Of a stretch of 64,000 bases of DNA, positions 1 through 24,937 are shown in pieces (positions within the stretch are counted from its first letter, which is position 1; every line of letters begins with the position of its first letter). The position numbers and the translations under genes were made by a program. Source of the DNA: Selaginella moellendorffii (taxonomy: Eukaryota > Streptophyta > Lycopodiopsida > Selaginellales > Selaginellaceae); the NCBI RefSeq assembly GCF_000143415.4, contig NW_003314261.1, positions 2,364,904 to 2,428,903 on the forward strand, written 5' to 3'. The notes beneath the pieces are model-generated. The model searched no databases and was not told the DNA's origin. It saw only the letters and a program-made list of their open reading frames with translations.

Positions 1-1936
1 CCATAGAACTCCCTGGGCAATGAACAACATCGAAATCATATATCTGAAGCTTCAAAGCCCATCGAGCCGTACGACCAACCAGGTTCTTCCGCTTCAATAA
101 TGAAGTAACAGCAGCATGGTCACCTTCAAGTAACGTCCAAGAACCATGTTGATAGGCATGAAGTTTCTCGAAACCCCAGACTGCTGCTAAACACTCCTTC
201 TCCGTCGTGGAGTAGTTCATCTCCGCTGGTTGTAATGTACGGCTTATGTATGCAATGGGATGGCGCTGACCAGGCACACTCGAGCTCTCTTGCATCAACA
301 CACCTCCAAGACCAATATCAGAAGCATCCACGCGCAAAATAAAAGGTCGAGTGTAGTCAGGATATGCCAAAACCGGAGGAGTCGTCAATAGCTCTTTGAG
401 ATTCACGAACGCCCGCTCACAATCGGGAGACCAGATGAAAGATGACGTTGATGACTTCAGCAACGCTCGCAATGGTAAAGTGCGATCGGAAAGATGATCC
501 ACAAAACGACCGAGATACTGCACCTTACCCAAAAAGCGCTGCACATCATTCACACACTTCGGAGTAGGGAACTTTAGAACAGCCACAAGTTTGTCAGGAT
601 CAACTTGCAAACCCTCACGAGAAATACGGTACCCAACATAAGTTGTGTCCTTGGACCCAAACACGCACTTCGACCGCTTCAGCTTTAAACCAACGTCACA
701 TAGCCGATCCAACACTTTACAAACATCACGAACATGCTCCTCCCACATCCCCTCCGAGTGGATCAAGACATCATCAATGAAGTCAGCCGTCACCTCCGGC
801 ATATCGCAAAGAACCTCGTCCATCATTCACTGAAAAGTTGCTGGAGCATTGTTCAAACCAAACGGCATCACCAAAAACTCGTATAAACCAAATGGTGTAC
901 GAAAAGCAGTCTTAGGAATATTGTCTTCAGCCATCGGTACTTGCCAATACCCAGAAGCAAGATCTAGCTTGGTGAACCAACGACTTCGCCCCAGACGATC
1001 CAAGAGATCAGCAGTGTGAGGAAGAGGGTACATGTCCGGGATCGTCACTTCATTTAACGGACGATAGTCGATGCAGAAACGAATACTCCCATCAGGCTTC
1101 GTCACAAGATGAGGTTCACATGCCCAAGGACTCCGCGACTTCCGAATAACACCCTTCTCCAACATCTCCTTGACGTTTGCACGTAAAATCTTGATCTCCT
1201 TGGGTGACCGACGACGAACAGGAACCTTGATTGGACGAGCATCCCCGGTTGGAATGGGATGACGTGTGGCAATCTTGGCCCCAGATGATAGGTCAAATTC
1301 AAAGAGATCAGAATACTCCTTCATGAGCTGGTCAACAGCTGCAACACAAAGATCATCGGAGGGATCGGAAAAGGGAAGAGCAGAACAAGATGGAAACACA
1401 AGAGGAAATAATGGGGGAACAAAAGTAATGGAAGCAGAGGTAGAAGTAGAGGGACGAAGAGGTACGGAAGTGAGAGGAATGGATGAAACATAAGGAAGTA
1501 TGAGACAAGCGGGAAAAGCCTCAAAGTCACACTTGGCATGATTGTGCTGCAACCAATCCATACCAAGAATGAGGTCAAAAGCTTGACTCGGCACCACCCG
1601 CAACGACTGCAACTCAAGCTCGAGATCGCCCACACGCACAACCAGGTCCGCCTCATCTCGTGCACATGCATGTGTACGGCCGTTGCCATAAAGAATGAAA
1701 ACTGGATCCGCCGCACGATGCAAGTGTAGACGACAACGTGTGGCAACAGGTCGAGCAATAGAAGATAAACTCGAACCTGTATCAACCAACACGGAGAGAA
1801 GAATAGGAGACCTCTTGTTATAAAAACGAGCTTGGAAAGTAAACACTGGATGAACCGGTGCTGAGTGAACCCCTTGATGATACTCCCGAAAGAAAGATGG
1901 AGGGGTCACTAACTTATTCGCGCAAGGTCCCTCCAT
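1..1936 (-). pseudogene. Retrotransposon pol: protease, reverse transcriptase, RNase H, with one stop
   Basis: From 1936 downward the frame shows an aspartic protease (VDTGSSLSS, then DLILGMDWLQ), and the reverse transcriptase with IRFCIDYRPLNEV, FTKLDLASGYWQV and VMPFGLNNAPATFQ. A TGA stop at 827-829 follows directly. The same frame then stays open to position 1 with MMDEVL, the FIDDVL catalytic-type box, a thumb region ending near FLGKVQYLGRF, and an RNase H beginning with RVDASDIGLGG. The stop fits one C-to-T change of an Arg CGA codon. Integrase is outside the window. Called a pseudogene because of the stop; everything else is intact. Confidence 0.85.
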
Positions 1937-2153
1937 TACTCGCGCGACTCCTCGTTTCCCGACCTAGTGTATTGCAGAGCATTCTCCCAGTTGAACCTTA
2001 GGATCCAGTTCAGTGTATTTCCCTCTCTGATGTATCGTCCCGATCCTTTTACCGAAGGCCATCCTGGGAACTGGGACCTCCTTGAGAGCTATACCTGGAA
2101 ACAGTGCACCACTGTTACGGGGATAAAAAACAAAAGCTTGAGGTGATGGATTG

Positions 2154-3089
2154 TTATGTGTTGCATGGAGAGACTAGGGGTTGTTTCCATAACAAAGACT
2201 CCTCTTCCACCGCAGCAGCACCAATGGGACGTTGCTGACGCCAAGGTCTCCACCCAGGAAATGGAGGTCGCCAATCCGGAAAGCGCCGACAACGCCGATA
2301 AGTATGACCAACTTCATCACACGCCCAGCAACGAATGTCACAGCCACGACCACGTCCTCGCCCTTGTCCTTGGACTCGAGTAGCAGCAGCATCAACCTCC
2401 ATGGGAACAGGACCATCACTCATAAGAAGTGGAGCTGAAGGACGTGTAGCAAGAAGTGGAAGAGGCGACGTCTCATAACGTTGTGCCAAGCGAAGAGCAT
2501 CGTCAAGAGTGGCAGGAGCAAGTGCATGCACAAGTCCGACAAGATCTTGACGAAGTGCTGGCCACAGCATTCCTAGCTTGATCCGCTCCGACATATTTGG
2601 CTCCGCACGAAGCAAAAGACTTCGGAAACGAACGCCAAATTGCATCACCGACTCAGATGGCCCTTGGCGAAGACGATGCAATTGTTGGAAGGCATCATCA
2701 CAATCGTCGGCGTGTCCGAAGGCGCGTTTGAAGACGTCCGGAAGAACACTCCAATCGCCACGAGTAGCTGCGCTCAATCCATTGTACCACTGCAATGCCG
2801 TCCCTTGAAGACATGTGGGGAACTCACGCAAACGTCGAGCATCATCCCAAGAATGATATATGGCAATCACCGTGAAGTGATCGAACCAATGGTACACATC
2901 ATCCCTAGGATTCCCACGAAAGAACTCTGGCCGAACGCGAGGATTGGCACCAAAAGCAGGAGGAGTTGTACCATGTGCCGTGAACGCCGCCATCAACTGA
3001 GTTTGGTTGTTCAATTGCAGGCGCATAGCATCAAGCAATTGAACCAACTGCTGCTCTAGAGTCAAAGGAGGAGATTGCGGATCAGCCAT
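2154..3089 (-). CDS. Retrotransposon gag polyprotein (311 aa)
   Basis: An open frame with a retrotransposon gag core in the first 200 residues (RPEFFRGNPRDDVYHWFDHF and a TALQWYNGL motif) and a CCHC zinc knuckle near residue 255 (C-x2-C-x4-H-x4-C, CWACDEVGHTYRRC). Gag packages element RNA into virus-like particles in the cytoplasm. The start follows about 230 bases of leader after the LTR. Pol opens about 217 bases further on in a separate frame, so a frameshift, readthrough or splice would be needed to make Gag-Pol. The frame is uninterrupted, which suggests a fairly young insertion. Confidence 0.85.
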   Translation of the reverse strand: MADPQSPPLTLEQQLVQLLDAMRLQLNNQTQLMAAFTAHGTTPPAFGANPRVRPEFFRGNPRDDVYHWFDHFTVIAIYHSWDDARRLREFPTCLQGTALQWYNGLSAATRGDWSVLPDVFKRAFGHADDCDDAFQQLHRLRQGPSESVMQFGVRFRSLLLRAEPNMSERIKLGMLWPALRQDLVGLVHALAPATLDDALRLAQRYETSPLPLLATRPSAPLLMSDGPVPMEVDAAATRVQGQGRGRGRGCDIRCWACDEVGHTYRRCRRFPDWRPPFPGWRPWRQQRPIGAAAVEEESLLWKQPLVSPCNT

Positions 3090-3322
3090 GAAAATGAATG
3101 AGAAAGAAAGAGCAAAAGAAGAGAAATGACAAAAAGCTGGAAAGAAATGGTAGATCTAGACAATGCAAAAAGCTAGATCTAAACCAAAATCCTGAAAGGA
3201 AAGAACAAAAGAAAGGAAATGGAAAAAGCTAGATCTAGACAATGCAAAAGCTAGATCTAAATCGAAATCCCAAATCCAAGCACTCCCCAAGGACAATCAA
3301 AGGTGCCCCTCAACTCCACCAA

Positions 3323-3496
3323 TGTGAGTGCATGGAATATGGAAAGGGAATACAGAAATGTGCATATCAATTAACCCAAAAACCCTAGCTTATATACAGG
3401 ATCGAGTGGTCCGGATTGAAACCAATCCGACGGCTACCAAAATCCACTACGCTAATATTAGTATACGGCATCGTAACCGTACACTTGGCCCTCACA
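3323..3496 (-). repeat. 5' LTR of the gypsy element (174 bp)
   Basis: On the minus strand it starts TGTGAG and ends CTCACA, a perfect 6-bp terminal inverted repeat. A TATATAAGC motif near 3390-3400 is a plausible TATA box. The sequence just inside (TTGGTGGAGTTGAGG on the minus strand) is where a primer binding site should be, but it does not match initiator-Met tRNA and I do not assign it. The other LTR is outside the window, so target-site duplication cannot be tested. A diverged copy of this LTR is at 18910-19060. Confidence 0.7.
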
Positions 3497-3887
3497 CTTG
3501 TATTTATAGTTTATAAGCATATTTATAATTTATTAGACTCTTTATAGTATATTTTATTATTTTATCTAAAGTATTTATATTCTATTATTTACCAGATCAT
3601 CATAGATTGATCAATTAGATTAATAAATAATAATAAATAAGCATTTAAGCCAATCACTCGGTGCTCGGTGCTAAGAAACATTCGACTGATTTTAGTGTTG
3701 ATGATCAAAACTTCTGGGGTGCAAGTGTGATGGAGACATTGAGCTTGGGATAAAAGCAACATTTAGTAGGTTTTGTAACCCTGTTCACAACCCTGGCTTG
3801 CCACTCAACTGAGACTTGTTCTTCGTCTGTGATCTTTAGAGCCGTTTGGCCTATTCTAGCTGCGAGCTTGCTAGCTCGAACAAAGGT
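3497..3887. other. AT-rich spacer and 3' flank of ABCC copy 1, with an inverted block
   Basis: No gene seen. 3497-3651 is very AT-rich and nearly matches 19236-19386 beside the second ABCC gene. 3652-3768 is the reverse complement of 19390-19503 (see findings). From about 3775 on, the sequence again matches the second copy in direct orientation and probably includes the 3' UTR and polyadenylation region of the ABCC gene. Confidence 0.7.
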
Positions 3888-8832
<4,945 letters not shown>

Positions 8833-9225
8833 GCAGCTCCCAAAGCGGATTTCGTCGTCGAATCGGTGGAGAAAGCTCTCCGCTGCAGCGAAACATCGAT
8901 ATTTCGATCAGAGGAAACCTAGAAATTCCAAGAGCAGCGAAGCTTTCGCGCCTTACCGATGATCATCGCTGATTTCGGCGCTAGAAAAATGCGTTGCTGG
9001 GGAATCGTCAGGGAGAAGAAAGAGGTCGAAAACATAGGAAACGGCATTATATACCATTTTGTGACTTGCCTCCGAAGAAAAAACTTTCTCGCCAGTCAAG
9101 GTCTCCTCTCGTCGCTCGTGACGCGCATATTCGGATCTACCACGGCTGGTTAAATAATTGTAAAGAATGTTCTCTAGTACCCCTGACGATCAGCTGATAA
9201 TCGGTTATTCGACGCCGAAATCCGA
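8833..9225. other. Upstream region of ABCC copy 1, head-to-head with an ABCC pseudogene
   Basis: No gene. It should hold the 5' UTR and promoter of the minus-strand ABCC gene. A block near 9057-9107 recurs after the TauD-like fragments at about 11054-11095 and 26695-26735, showing that ABCC promoter DNA was moved around together with the pseudogene fragments. Confidence 0.5.
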
Positions 9226-10490
9226 GTGCCATGCTCCTGGCTTGTGAGTTTCTTTGCAAGATCCCACTCGACGAGCTGTCAAGAATCTAGCATTATCGTT
9301 TTTCGCATCGCTAGTATCGTACAAGTATCCTATACCAGCTGCATTTGGGTGTGGTGGATTGCCTCGTTTGCTGGTCTTCCCAAGCTTGTGCTATCTGTGC
9401 ATGACCTTCCAAGGTTAAACACAAATCCTGGAGTGCATAAGCAAGCCTGGCCTGGATGCTTGGGGACGAACAGGGATCACAGTTCTATGTTACTCTATAT
9501 GCCAGAGCAGCAAAGAAGACTTTGGACGAACATTTGCTACAGGTAGCACAGGAAAAAAGAGCATCGAGTTTTCTTTTTCTCACGAAAAGTGGGAAAGTTC
9601 GAGTAGGCTTCCGAGACAAACAATCCCGCCTTCTTTTATGGATGGTGATTGGGTTCCTCGTCGTGATTAAGTTAGGGACTTGTGTGGTGCCGAAGATACC
9701 TCTAGTTCTTTTAGCCCTGGAGGTTTACAGGAGTTATTTACAACATAATCAACACTGTCGCAAACAAAAAGCTCGCTTGAACAACTTTCTTCACGACTGC
9801 ATATGCCTGCCAACAGGATGCTGGTATCCACCTACTTGACGATCCTTCATCGTGTTTGGCAGAAATATTGCCAGAGAACTTTCTAGACTTCAAGGTCTTC
9901 AAAGAGCTGCAATCATACATCACTTTGGCGAGTCAATAGCAGCTAACGAGAATCCGCTATAATCTCGACCCCCTCGGACAGTTCTCAGATCCAGAAATCT
10001 GGGAGATAAGTTCTGTCATTCTTCTATTTCCTAAAAGGCCGTGTTGTTAGATAAATGCCACCTCGTGCAGGAAGAAAAGGTAATGTGGAAAACATGTGAG
10101 ATGTGTGGGAGAACGGTGAGAACTGGAGCGTGGGACAGTTGTTTTGCCTTGGACGAGTGATCCTAAAACAAGGCCGTGTTTTGGCACCCAGACGAGGCCA
10201 CCGCGTCCGTGGACAGTGCTACCGATGGAATGATCCATCCACCATCGCCACAAAGTTCTATCACCATCGCTACTGTGATGGACAGCGACTACGTTCTGGC
10301 CCTACACGTTGGTTGGAAATCTTACTCTCGTTTTTTTTCAAGTTTATCTTTTTCCAGGACGCATAGCTAAATACGACGAGCTGGGGAAGAAGAGGAGCTC
10401 GTATTTTTTCAAGCGTTTTCCAAGATATCTTTTGGATCCTCCGAATCATGCAGTAAAAAGGATAGTTTCTCAGACTTGGTATGTATAAAG
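9226..10490 (+). pseudogene. Shredded ABCC pseudogene A
   Basis: Fragments of the ABCC gene in correct order on the plus strand, with large internal deletions. Seen are an N-terminal piece (CSWLVSFFARS, VWWIASFAGLPKLVLSVHDL), the loop before TMD1 (KKTLDEHLLQVAQEK), a TMD1 piece (GTCVVPKIPL), a piece before NBD2 ([19 protein letters not shown] at about 9950-10005), an NBD2 piece ([10 protein letters not shown]) and the C-terminal tail (KYDELGKKRSSYFFKRF). Frames change between fragments and stops occur. Both Walker A motifs are missing, so it cannot encode a transporter. It is copied at 24938-26135. Confidence 0.85.
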
Positions 10491-10522
10491 GTGACCGAAA
10501 ACATTGAATATTCAACTTAGCG

Positions 10523-11058
10523 ATGGCAATGGCAAAGCTTCTCAATCCCAAGAACACGGACGCCATCCCTCTTGTAATTACGCCTGGTATGTTCCTGCAT
10601 TCTCTTCTCGATCTGTATGCTCCGTGTTTGGGCTCTTGTGCAGGAGCTTCCAGTGGAGACTCCGGCAATGATTTCGTAATTGGGATCTGGAAGGTCAACT
10701 CTTTGGGAGCCCTGGCGCAATTTTGTTCCGGGGATTCGGCGTGTCAAATGCGGAGGAATTTGCTCGAGTGGTGGAAGCGTTTGGATATGAGAGCATGGGT
10801 TGCAGAGCTGGAGCTGCGAGGAGGAAGCACATTGTCGGGCCTGTCTACACAAACAATGCCCTCGACGCTGAAACCGAGCTTGGATTTCACAATGAAATGA
10901 GCTACGTAAGGTTTTCCCATTTTCATTCTAAGACTTCTTGTTCTTTGCCACAGCTTGCGGATTATCACGACTTGGTCGTGTTTTTCTGCGAGGTTGCTCC
11001 ACCGCCAAGCGCCGGCGGTGCCACTGGGATCGTCCAAGGCAAAGCCACCATTTGGTGA
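10523..11058 (+). pseudogene. TauD/clavaminate-synthase-like dioxygenase fragment, copy 1
   Basis: The fragment resembles the N-terminal third of plant clavaminate-synthase-like Fe(II)/2-oxoglutarate dioxygenases. A first exon starts at 10523 and ends at a GT after ITPG. A second exon has GAILFRGFGVSNAEEFARV and the metal-binding-type stretch ETELGFHNEMSY, and after a 48-nt intron a third reads DLVVFFCEVAPPPSAGGATG before a stop at 11056-11058. The frame carrying the conserved block contains an upstream TGA and does not join the first exon in phase; the catalytic C-terminal part is missing. ABCC-flank sequence follows at once. Copy 2 has the same defects. Confidence 0.75.
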
Positions 11059-14757
<3,699 letters not shown>

Positions 14758-14758
14758 T

Positions 14759-15145
14759 TTAGAGCCTTTTTAGTTCGGTTGGCTCGTGTCGGAGGCTACA
14801 GCGGCAAAGCGGGCAAGTGTGTTGTTTGAAGAGCCACAACGAGATACAGTCGCGATGGTAAAAGTGCTTGCACTTGGGCAACACACACACCTCTTGCCCG
14901 TCGCCAAACTCCCCAAGGCAAATCGGGCACTCCTCTCTCCCTCGCTCCCTCACGCTATAGAGCTCCAGGGGAAGTACCACCGAATCCATGTCATTCTCAA
15001 ATTTCTTCTCGGCCTCGCCATCCCTGGTGGAAGCTCCAGTGCCATACCCCGCGTCACCAAAGCTGCAATGTCCATCTTTAATGCACAACCAGCAGCTCCA
15101 ACCCGCAAACCACACGCCACCAAACAAGCAACAGATTTCAGACAT
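14759..15145 (-). CDS. RING-H2 finger protein, copy 1 (128 aa)
   Basis: Predicted E3 ubiquitin ligase of the small RING-H2 class. It has a hydrophobic N-terminus (residues 4-22, rich in Cys, Trp and Gly; possibly one membrane segment), an acidic and charged middle, and a C-terminal RING-H2 finger (about residues 72-115): CPIC, then [12 protein letters not shown] and CPLC, with all eight ligands present. No ATL-type GLD motif is obvious. A TATAAAA box (minus strand, 15198-15204) lies 53 nt upstream. It is intronless. It overlaps the degraded 3' edge of ABCC pseudogene B and is preceded by a GRX-like pseudogene. One of five copies in the window. Confidence 0.85.
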   Translation of the reverse strand: MSEICCLFGGVWFAGWSCWLCIKDGHCSFGDAGYGTGASTRDGEAEKKFENDMDSVVLPLELYSVRERGREECPICLGEFGDGQEVCVLPKCKHFYHRDCISLWLFKQHTCPLCRCSLRHEPTELKRL

Positions 15146-15205
15146 CGCCCACTACAGTTTATGTGATAGGGTTTTTCCTTTCACTTCTTTGGGGCTCTTT
15201 TATAC

Positions 15206-15865
15206 CAGTTGCCACCTTTTCCGATCGCCAGCTACGTACACAGCGGGCACCGTTTGCCATTCACCGTACACCCCGTACAACCCATTGTCCGGCGGTTCCC
15301 ATTGCAATCCAGGCATGGCACCAAGCTCGCTCCTCCACACCCCTTGCAAGCCATGGCGTTGTCTCTCCGCAAATCTCCACTGCTTATCATGCAAGAGCTT
15401 GCGAAGCTGGCCCTTGTTTTTCAATGCGTTTAGCCGCTCCACGCCACCAATGTACCTGAGGAAGAGAACAAACGAGGACGGCGATGGATTAATTCCCTGA
15501 CTGTGATGGATCGAAACTTATATAGTTTCGAGATCCTGGGGTACCTTCCATCGATGAACAGCGCTGGAACTCGACTGTAGCCATCGGCCAACTCCGGCGA
15601 CTCCTTTGCTCGCGAACGCAATGCCGTGGATCGCTGTGGTGGTGCTGCATTCCTCGTCGTGTGGTTTGAAAGGGAGCGTGAGCCTGTCCCTGGGAGGTTC
15701 TTCGACGAGCTCGAGACCTCCGAGATCCAGTGGTTTGCTCCATCATGGACACGAAAGTGGAGAGGAGATCACAGTCATCGTTTGCGGCGTTGTCTCTCGT
15801 GGAAGAAGTAGTCACGCATTGGATGGCCAACCTGTGCTTGAAGTCACGAGATTCGTTGAGTTTCT
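15206..15865 (-). pseudogene. Glutaredoxin-like pseudogene 1 (5'-truncated)
   Basis: Homologous to the intact two-exon gene at 41993-43281. Exon 2 sequence (VERLNALKNKGQLRKLLHD) is present but then shifts frame, destroying the Cys-pair zinc region. Exon 1 is present only from the stretch around SRDFKHRLAIQCVT onward, with changes. At about 15860 the exon stops abruptly and plus-strand ABCC N-terminal coding sequence begins. The same junction occurs at about 38466, so the truncation is older than the last round of duplication. Confidence 0.8.
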
Positions 15866-17274
<1,409 letters not shown>

Positions 17275-18770
17275 AGTGTGGGGGGTTCCAAATGTATAGT
17301 AGGTTAGAATGCATGTGTGACCACTTGAGATATTAGTTTAGCTTTTTCTGGGTTATGTCACTCTTTGTTCTACATCCGACTTGGGTCTAAGCCTAAGCTC
17401 CACGCTGCTTTAGTCGGTGGGGTACCCTCCTCTTTGTGTTAGGCCACCGGTATGCCAAAATTGTGCCAGATTCTGTCTGACACCATTTTGTGTGCAAATG
17501 CTGGATACGGGAGCTGGTGCTCGTGGGATTGTATTGGACCCTCGTTTCGTAGCGCAATAGGCTTGGAGTTTAGCTCCAAATTCAGGTGCGCTACATGCGG
17601 ATATCCATTATGTGGATCTCATTTTTGGGATGCCATGGTTGGTGAAGGTGAATCCAGAGATAAAGTGGAGTATTAAACTTGTCTTGCTAGAGTATGGTGG
17701 CGTTAAAGATGTATAGTTTGGCGAGGGCATTCAACCACCAATTGTTATGCTCTCTACTACATTTTTGAAGTGGGTTTGTCATAATGGAAAAGCACTTTCG
17801 AGTTACTTGCTATTTGTTTATGACTTATGGGACTAAAGCACATGTGGGGGAGAAGCAACAATCTGGATGTACTTGACAAGTTTTCTGATGATTTTCCATT
17901 TGAACTTCCTCATGAGTTGCCTCCATTAAGAGGTGTGGAGAATGGGATTATATTGGAACCGAGGACGCGGCCAATTTACTAATGTCCATTTCAGTTAAGT
18001 TATGCGGAAGAGCAATATATTTAACGACAAGTCAAGGAGTTACTTGAGTTTGGATTTATTCAGCCAAGTAAGTCTCTATTTGGTGCTCTGGTCTTGCTTG
18101 TGAAGAAGAAGGATAGTTCAATGCAGATGTGTATTAACTACCACGCTTTGAACAAGAAGACAGTGAAGGATAAGATGCCGATGCCACATGTGGATGATAT
18201 CCTAGACAAGTTTGGTGAAACATGAGTGTTTACCAAGATTGATCTGAGGAATGGATATCATCAGATTGCAATGAATGATGCATCTATCTCCAAAATGACA
18301 TTTAACACAAGCTTCAGACATTTTGAATTTACAGTTATGCCATTTGGTTTGACAAATGCACCAGCCACATTTACTCGATTAATAATGGAGGTATTTGGGC
18401 GTTATCTTCATGAGTTTGTGGAAATTTTCTTGGATGATATTCTTGTTTTTAGCAAGAATATAGAGGAGCATAAGATGCATTTGCACAAGGTTTTTTTGTT
18501 ACTCTAAGACAACAAACTTTATGTGAAGGAGAGCAAATCTGAGTTTGCAAAGTCAGAGGTAGAATATCTAAGCCATATTGTGACATATAAAGGTGTCAAG
18601 ACAGATCCAGGGAAGGTGGCTATAATGGAAAATTGGCCTACACTGATTACAGTGGCCAAGTTATACAGTTTTCTTGGTATGGCTAGTTACTACCAACGTT
18701 TCCAGCATAAGTTTGCAAAGGTGGTTTTTCTTTTGACACAGTTGTTACGCAAGAATGTGCCATTCGAGTG
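17275..18770 (+). mobile_element. Decayed Ty3/gypsy pol fragment
   Basis: Plus-strand fragment with a protease (LDTGAGARG near 17510, DLIFGMPWL near 17610) and reverse transcriptase (FTKIDLRNGYHQIAMNDA at 18226, VMPFGLTNAPATFTR, FLDDILVFSKN, then a thumb region with SFLGMASYYQRF). Several stops and frame changes interrupt it, at about 17980, 18225 and 18505. Gag, RNase H, integrase and LTRs are absent. Its RT differs clearly from the element at 1-3496, so it is another gypsy lineage. At 18770 it is joined directly to a piece of the first lineage in opposite orientation. Confidence 0.85.
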
Positions 18771-19060
18771 AAAAATGAAGATGAATGAAAAGGAAAGAGT
18801 AAATGAAGGTAAATGAAAAAAAGCTAGAAGGAAAGGAAGATCTAAACAATATAAAAGTTAAATCTAAACCAAAACCCCAAATCCAAGCAGTTCTCAGGGA
18901 CAATCATAAATGCATGAAATATGAAAAGGGAATATAAAAAATGTGTATATCAATTAGCAAAAACCCTATCTTGTATACAGGAGTGAGTGGTTCGGATTCA
19001 AACTAATTCACTATGTTAATATTAGTATACAATATTGTAGCCATACACTTAGACCTCACA
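18771..19060 (-). mobile_element. Remnant of the first gypsy family: leader plus LTR
   Basis: This matches the leader and LTR at 3080-3496, with substitutions and small deletions, including loss of the leader/LTR junction. The LTR part is about 18910-19060 and still ends, on the minus strand, with TGTGAGG at its 5' edge. It sits at the border of the second segmental copy, as the full element does at the first, but is separated from the shared flank by 175 bp of extra AT-rich DNA. Confidence 0.7.
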
Positions 19061-19608
19061 ACTCTGATATATAAATTAGGGTTTTTGAACTAATTAAATA
19101 TGCACATTTTTGTATTTCATACACTTATATTGTTAGATGGTATAATATGTCAAAATATCTAAAAATATTCCATCACCTAGGTTTATAGGGAATATACTTA
19201 AATATTTTACTATCTAACTCTTTTATAATAATCTTGTATTTATAGTTTATAAGCATACTTATAATTTATAAACTTTCCTATAGAATATTTTTATTATTTT
19301 ACCTAAAGTATTTATATTCTATTATTTTACCAGATCATCATAGATTATCAATTATATTAATAAATAAGCATTTAAGCCATATAAGATGGTACTAAATGTT
19401 GCTTTTATCCCAAGCTCAATGTCTCCATCACACTTGCACCCCAGAAGTTTTGATCATCAACACTAAATCAGTCGAGTGTTTTAGCACCGAGCACCGAGTG
19501 ATTGTTCACAACCCTAGCTTGCCACTCAACTGAGACTTGTTCATCGTCTGTGATCTTTAGAGCCGTTTGGCCTATTCTAGGTGCGAGCTTGCTAGCTCGT
19601 ACAAAGGT
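19061..19608. other. AT-rich spacer and 3' flank of ABCC copy 2
   Basis: No gene. 19061-19235 has no counterpart beside copy 1. From 19236 the sequence follows the copy 1 flank (3497 on). The block 19390-19503 is inverted relative to 3652-3768. The rest is the probable 3' UTR of the ABCC gene. Confidence 0.65.
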
Positions 19609-24565
<4,957 letters not shown>

Positions 24566-24937
24566 GCAGCTCCCAAAGCGGATTTCGTCGTCGAATCGGT
24601 GGAGAAAGCTCTCCGCTGCAGCGAAACATCGATATTTTGATCAGAGGAAACCTAGAAAATCCAAGAGCAGCAAAGCTTTCGCGCCTTACCGATGATCATC
24701 GCTGATTTCGGCGCTAGAAAAATGCGTTGCTGGGAGAAGAAAGAGGCCGGCCGTGGCGAAAACAAAGCCCTAGAAAACGGCATTATATACCATTTTGTGA
24801 CTTGCCTCCGAAGAAAAAACTTTCTCGCCAGTCAAGGTCTCCTTTCGTCGCTCGTGACGCGCATATTCGGATCTACCACGGCTGGCTAAACAATTGTAAA
24901 GACAATTGTAAGCTGATCATCGAAATCCGAGTGCCAC
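24566..24937. other. Upstream region of ABCC copy 2
   Basis: Counterpart of 8833-9225, with small insertions and deletions. It presumably carries the promoter and 5' UTR of ABCC copy 2. No coding potential of its own is seen. Confidence 0.5.

Larger units (their letters stand above)
1..3496 (-). mobile_element. Ty3/gypsy LTR retrotransposon, 5' part, cut by window edge
   Basis: Order on the minus strand is LTR (3496-3323), untranslated leader with repeated AGATCTA-rich motifs, gag, then protease and reverse transcriptase/RNase H, as in Ty3/gypsy elements. The 3' half (integrase, 3' LTR) would lie left of position 1 and is not seen. The RT carries one in-frame stop, so this copy is probably non-autonomous although otherwise well preserved. 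The 5' LTR abuts the sequence that begins the first 15.7-kb segmental copy at 3497. A decayed relative of the same family lies at 18771-19060, next to the second copy. Confidence 0.88.
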
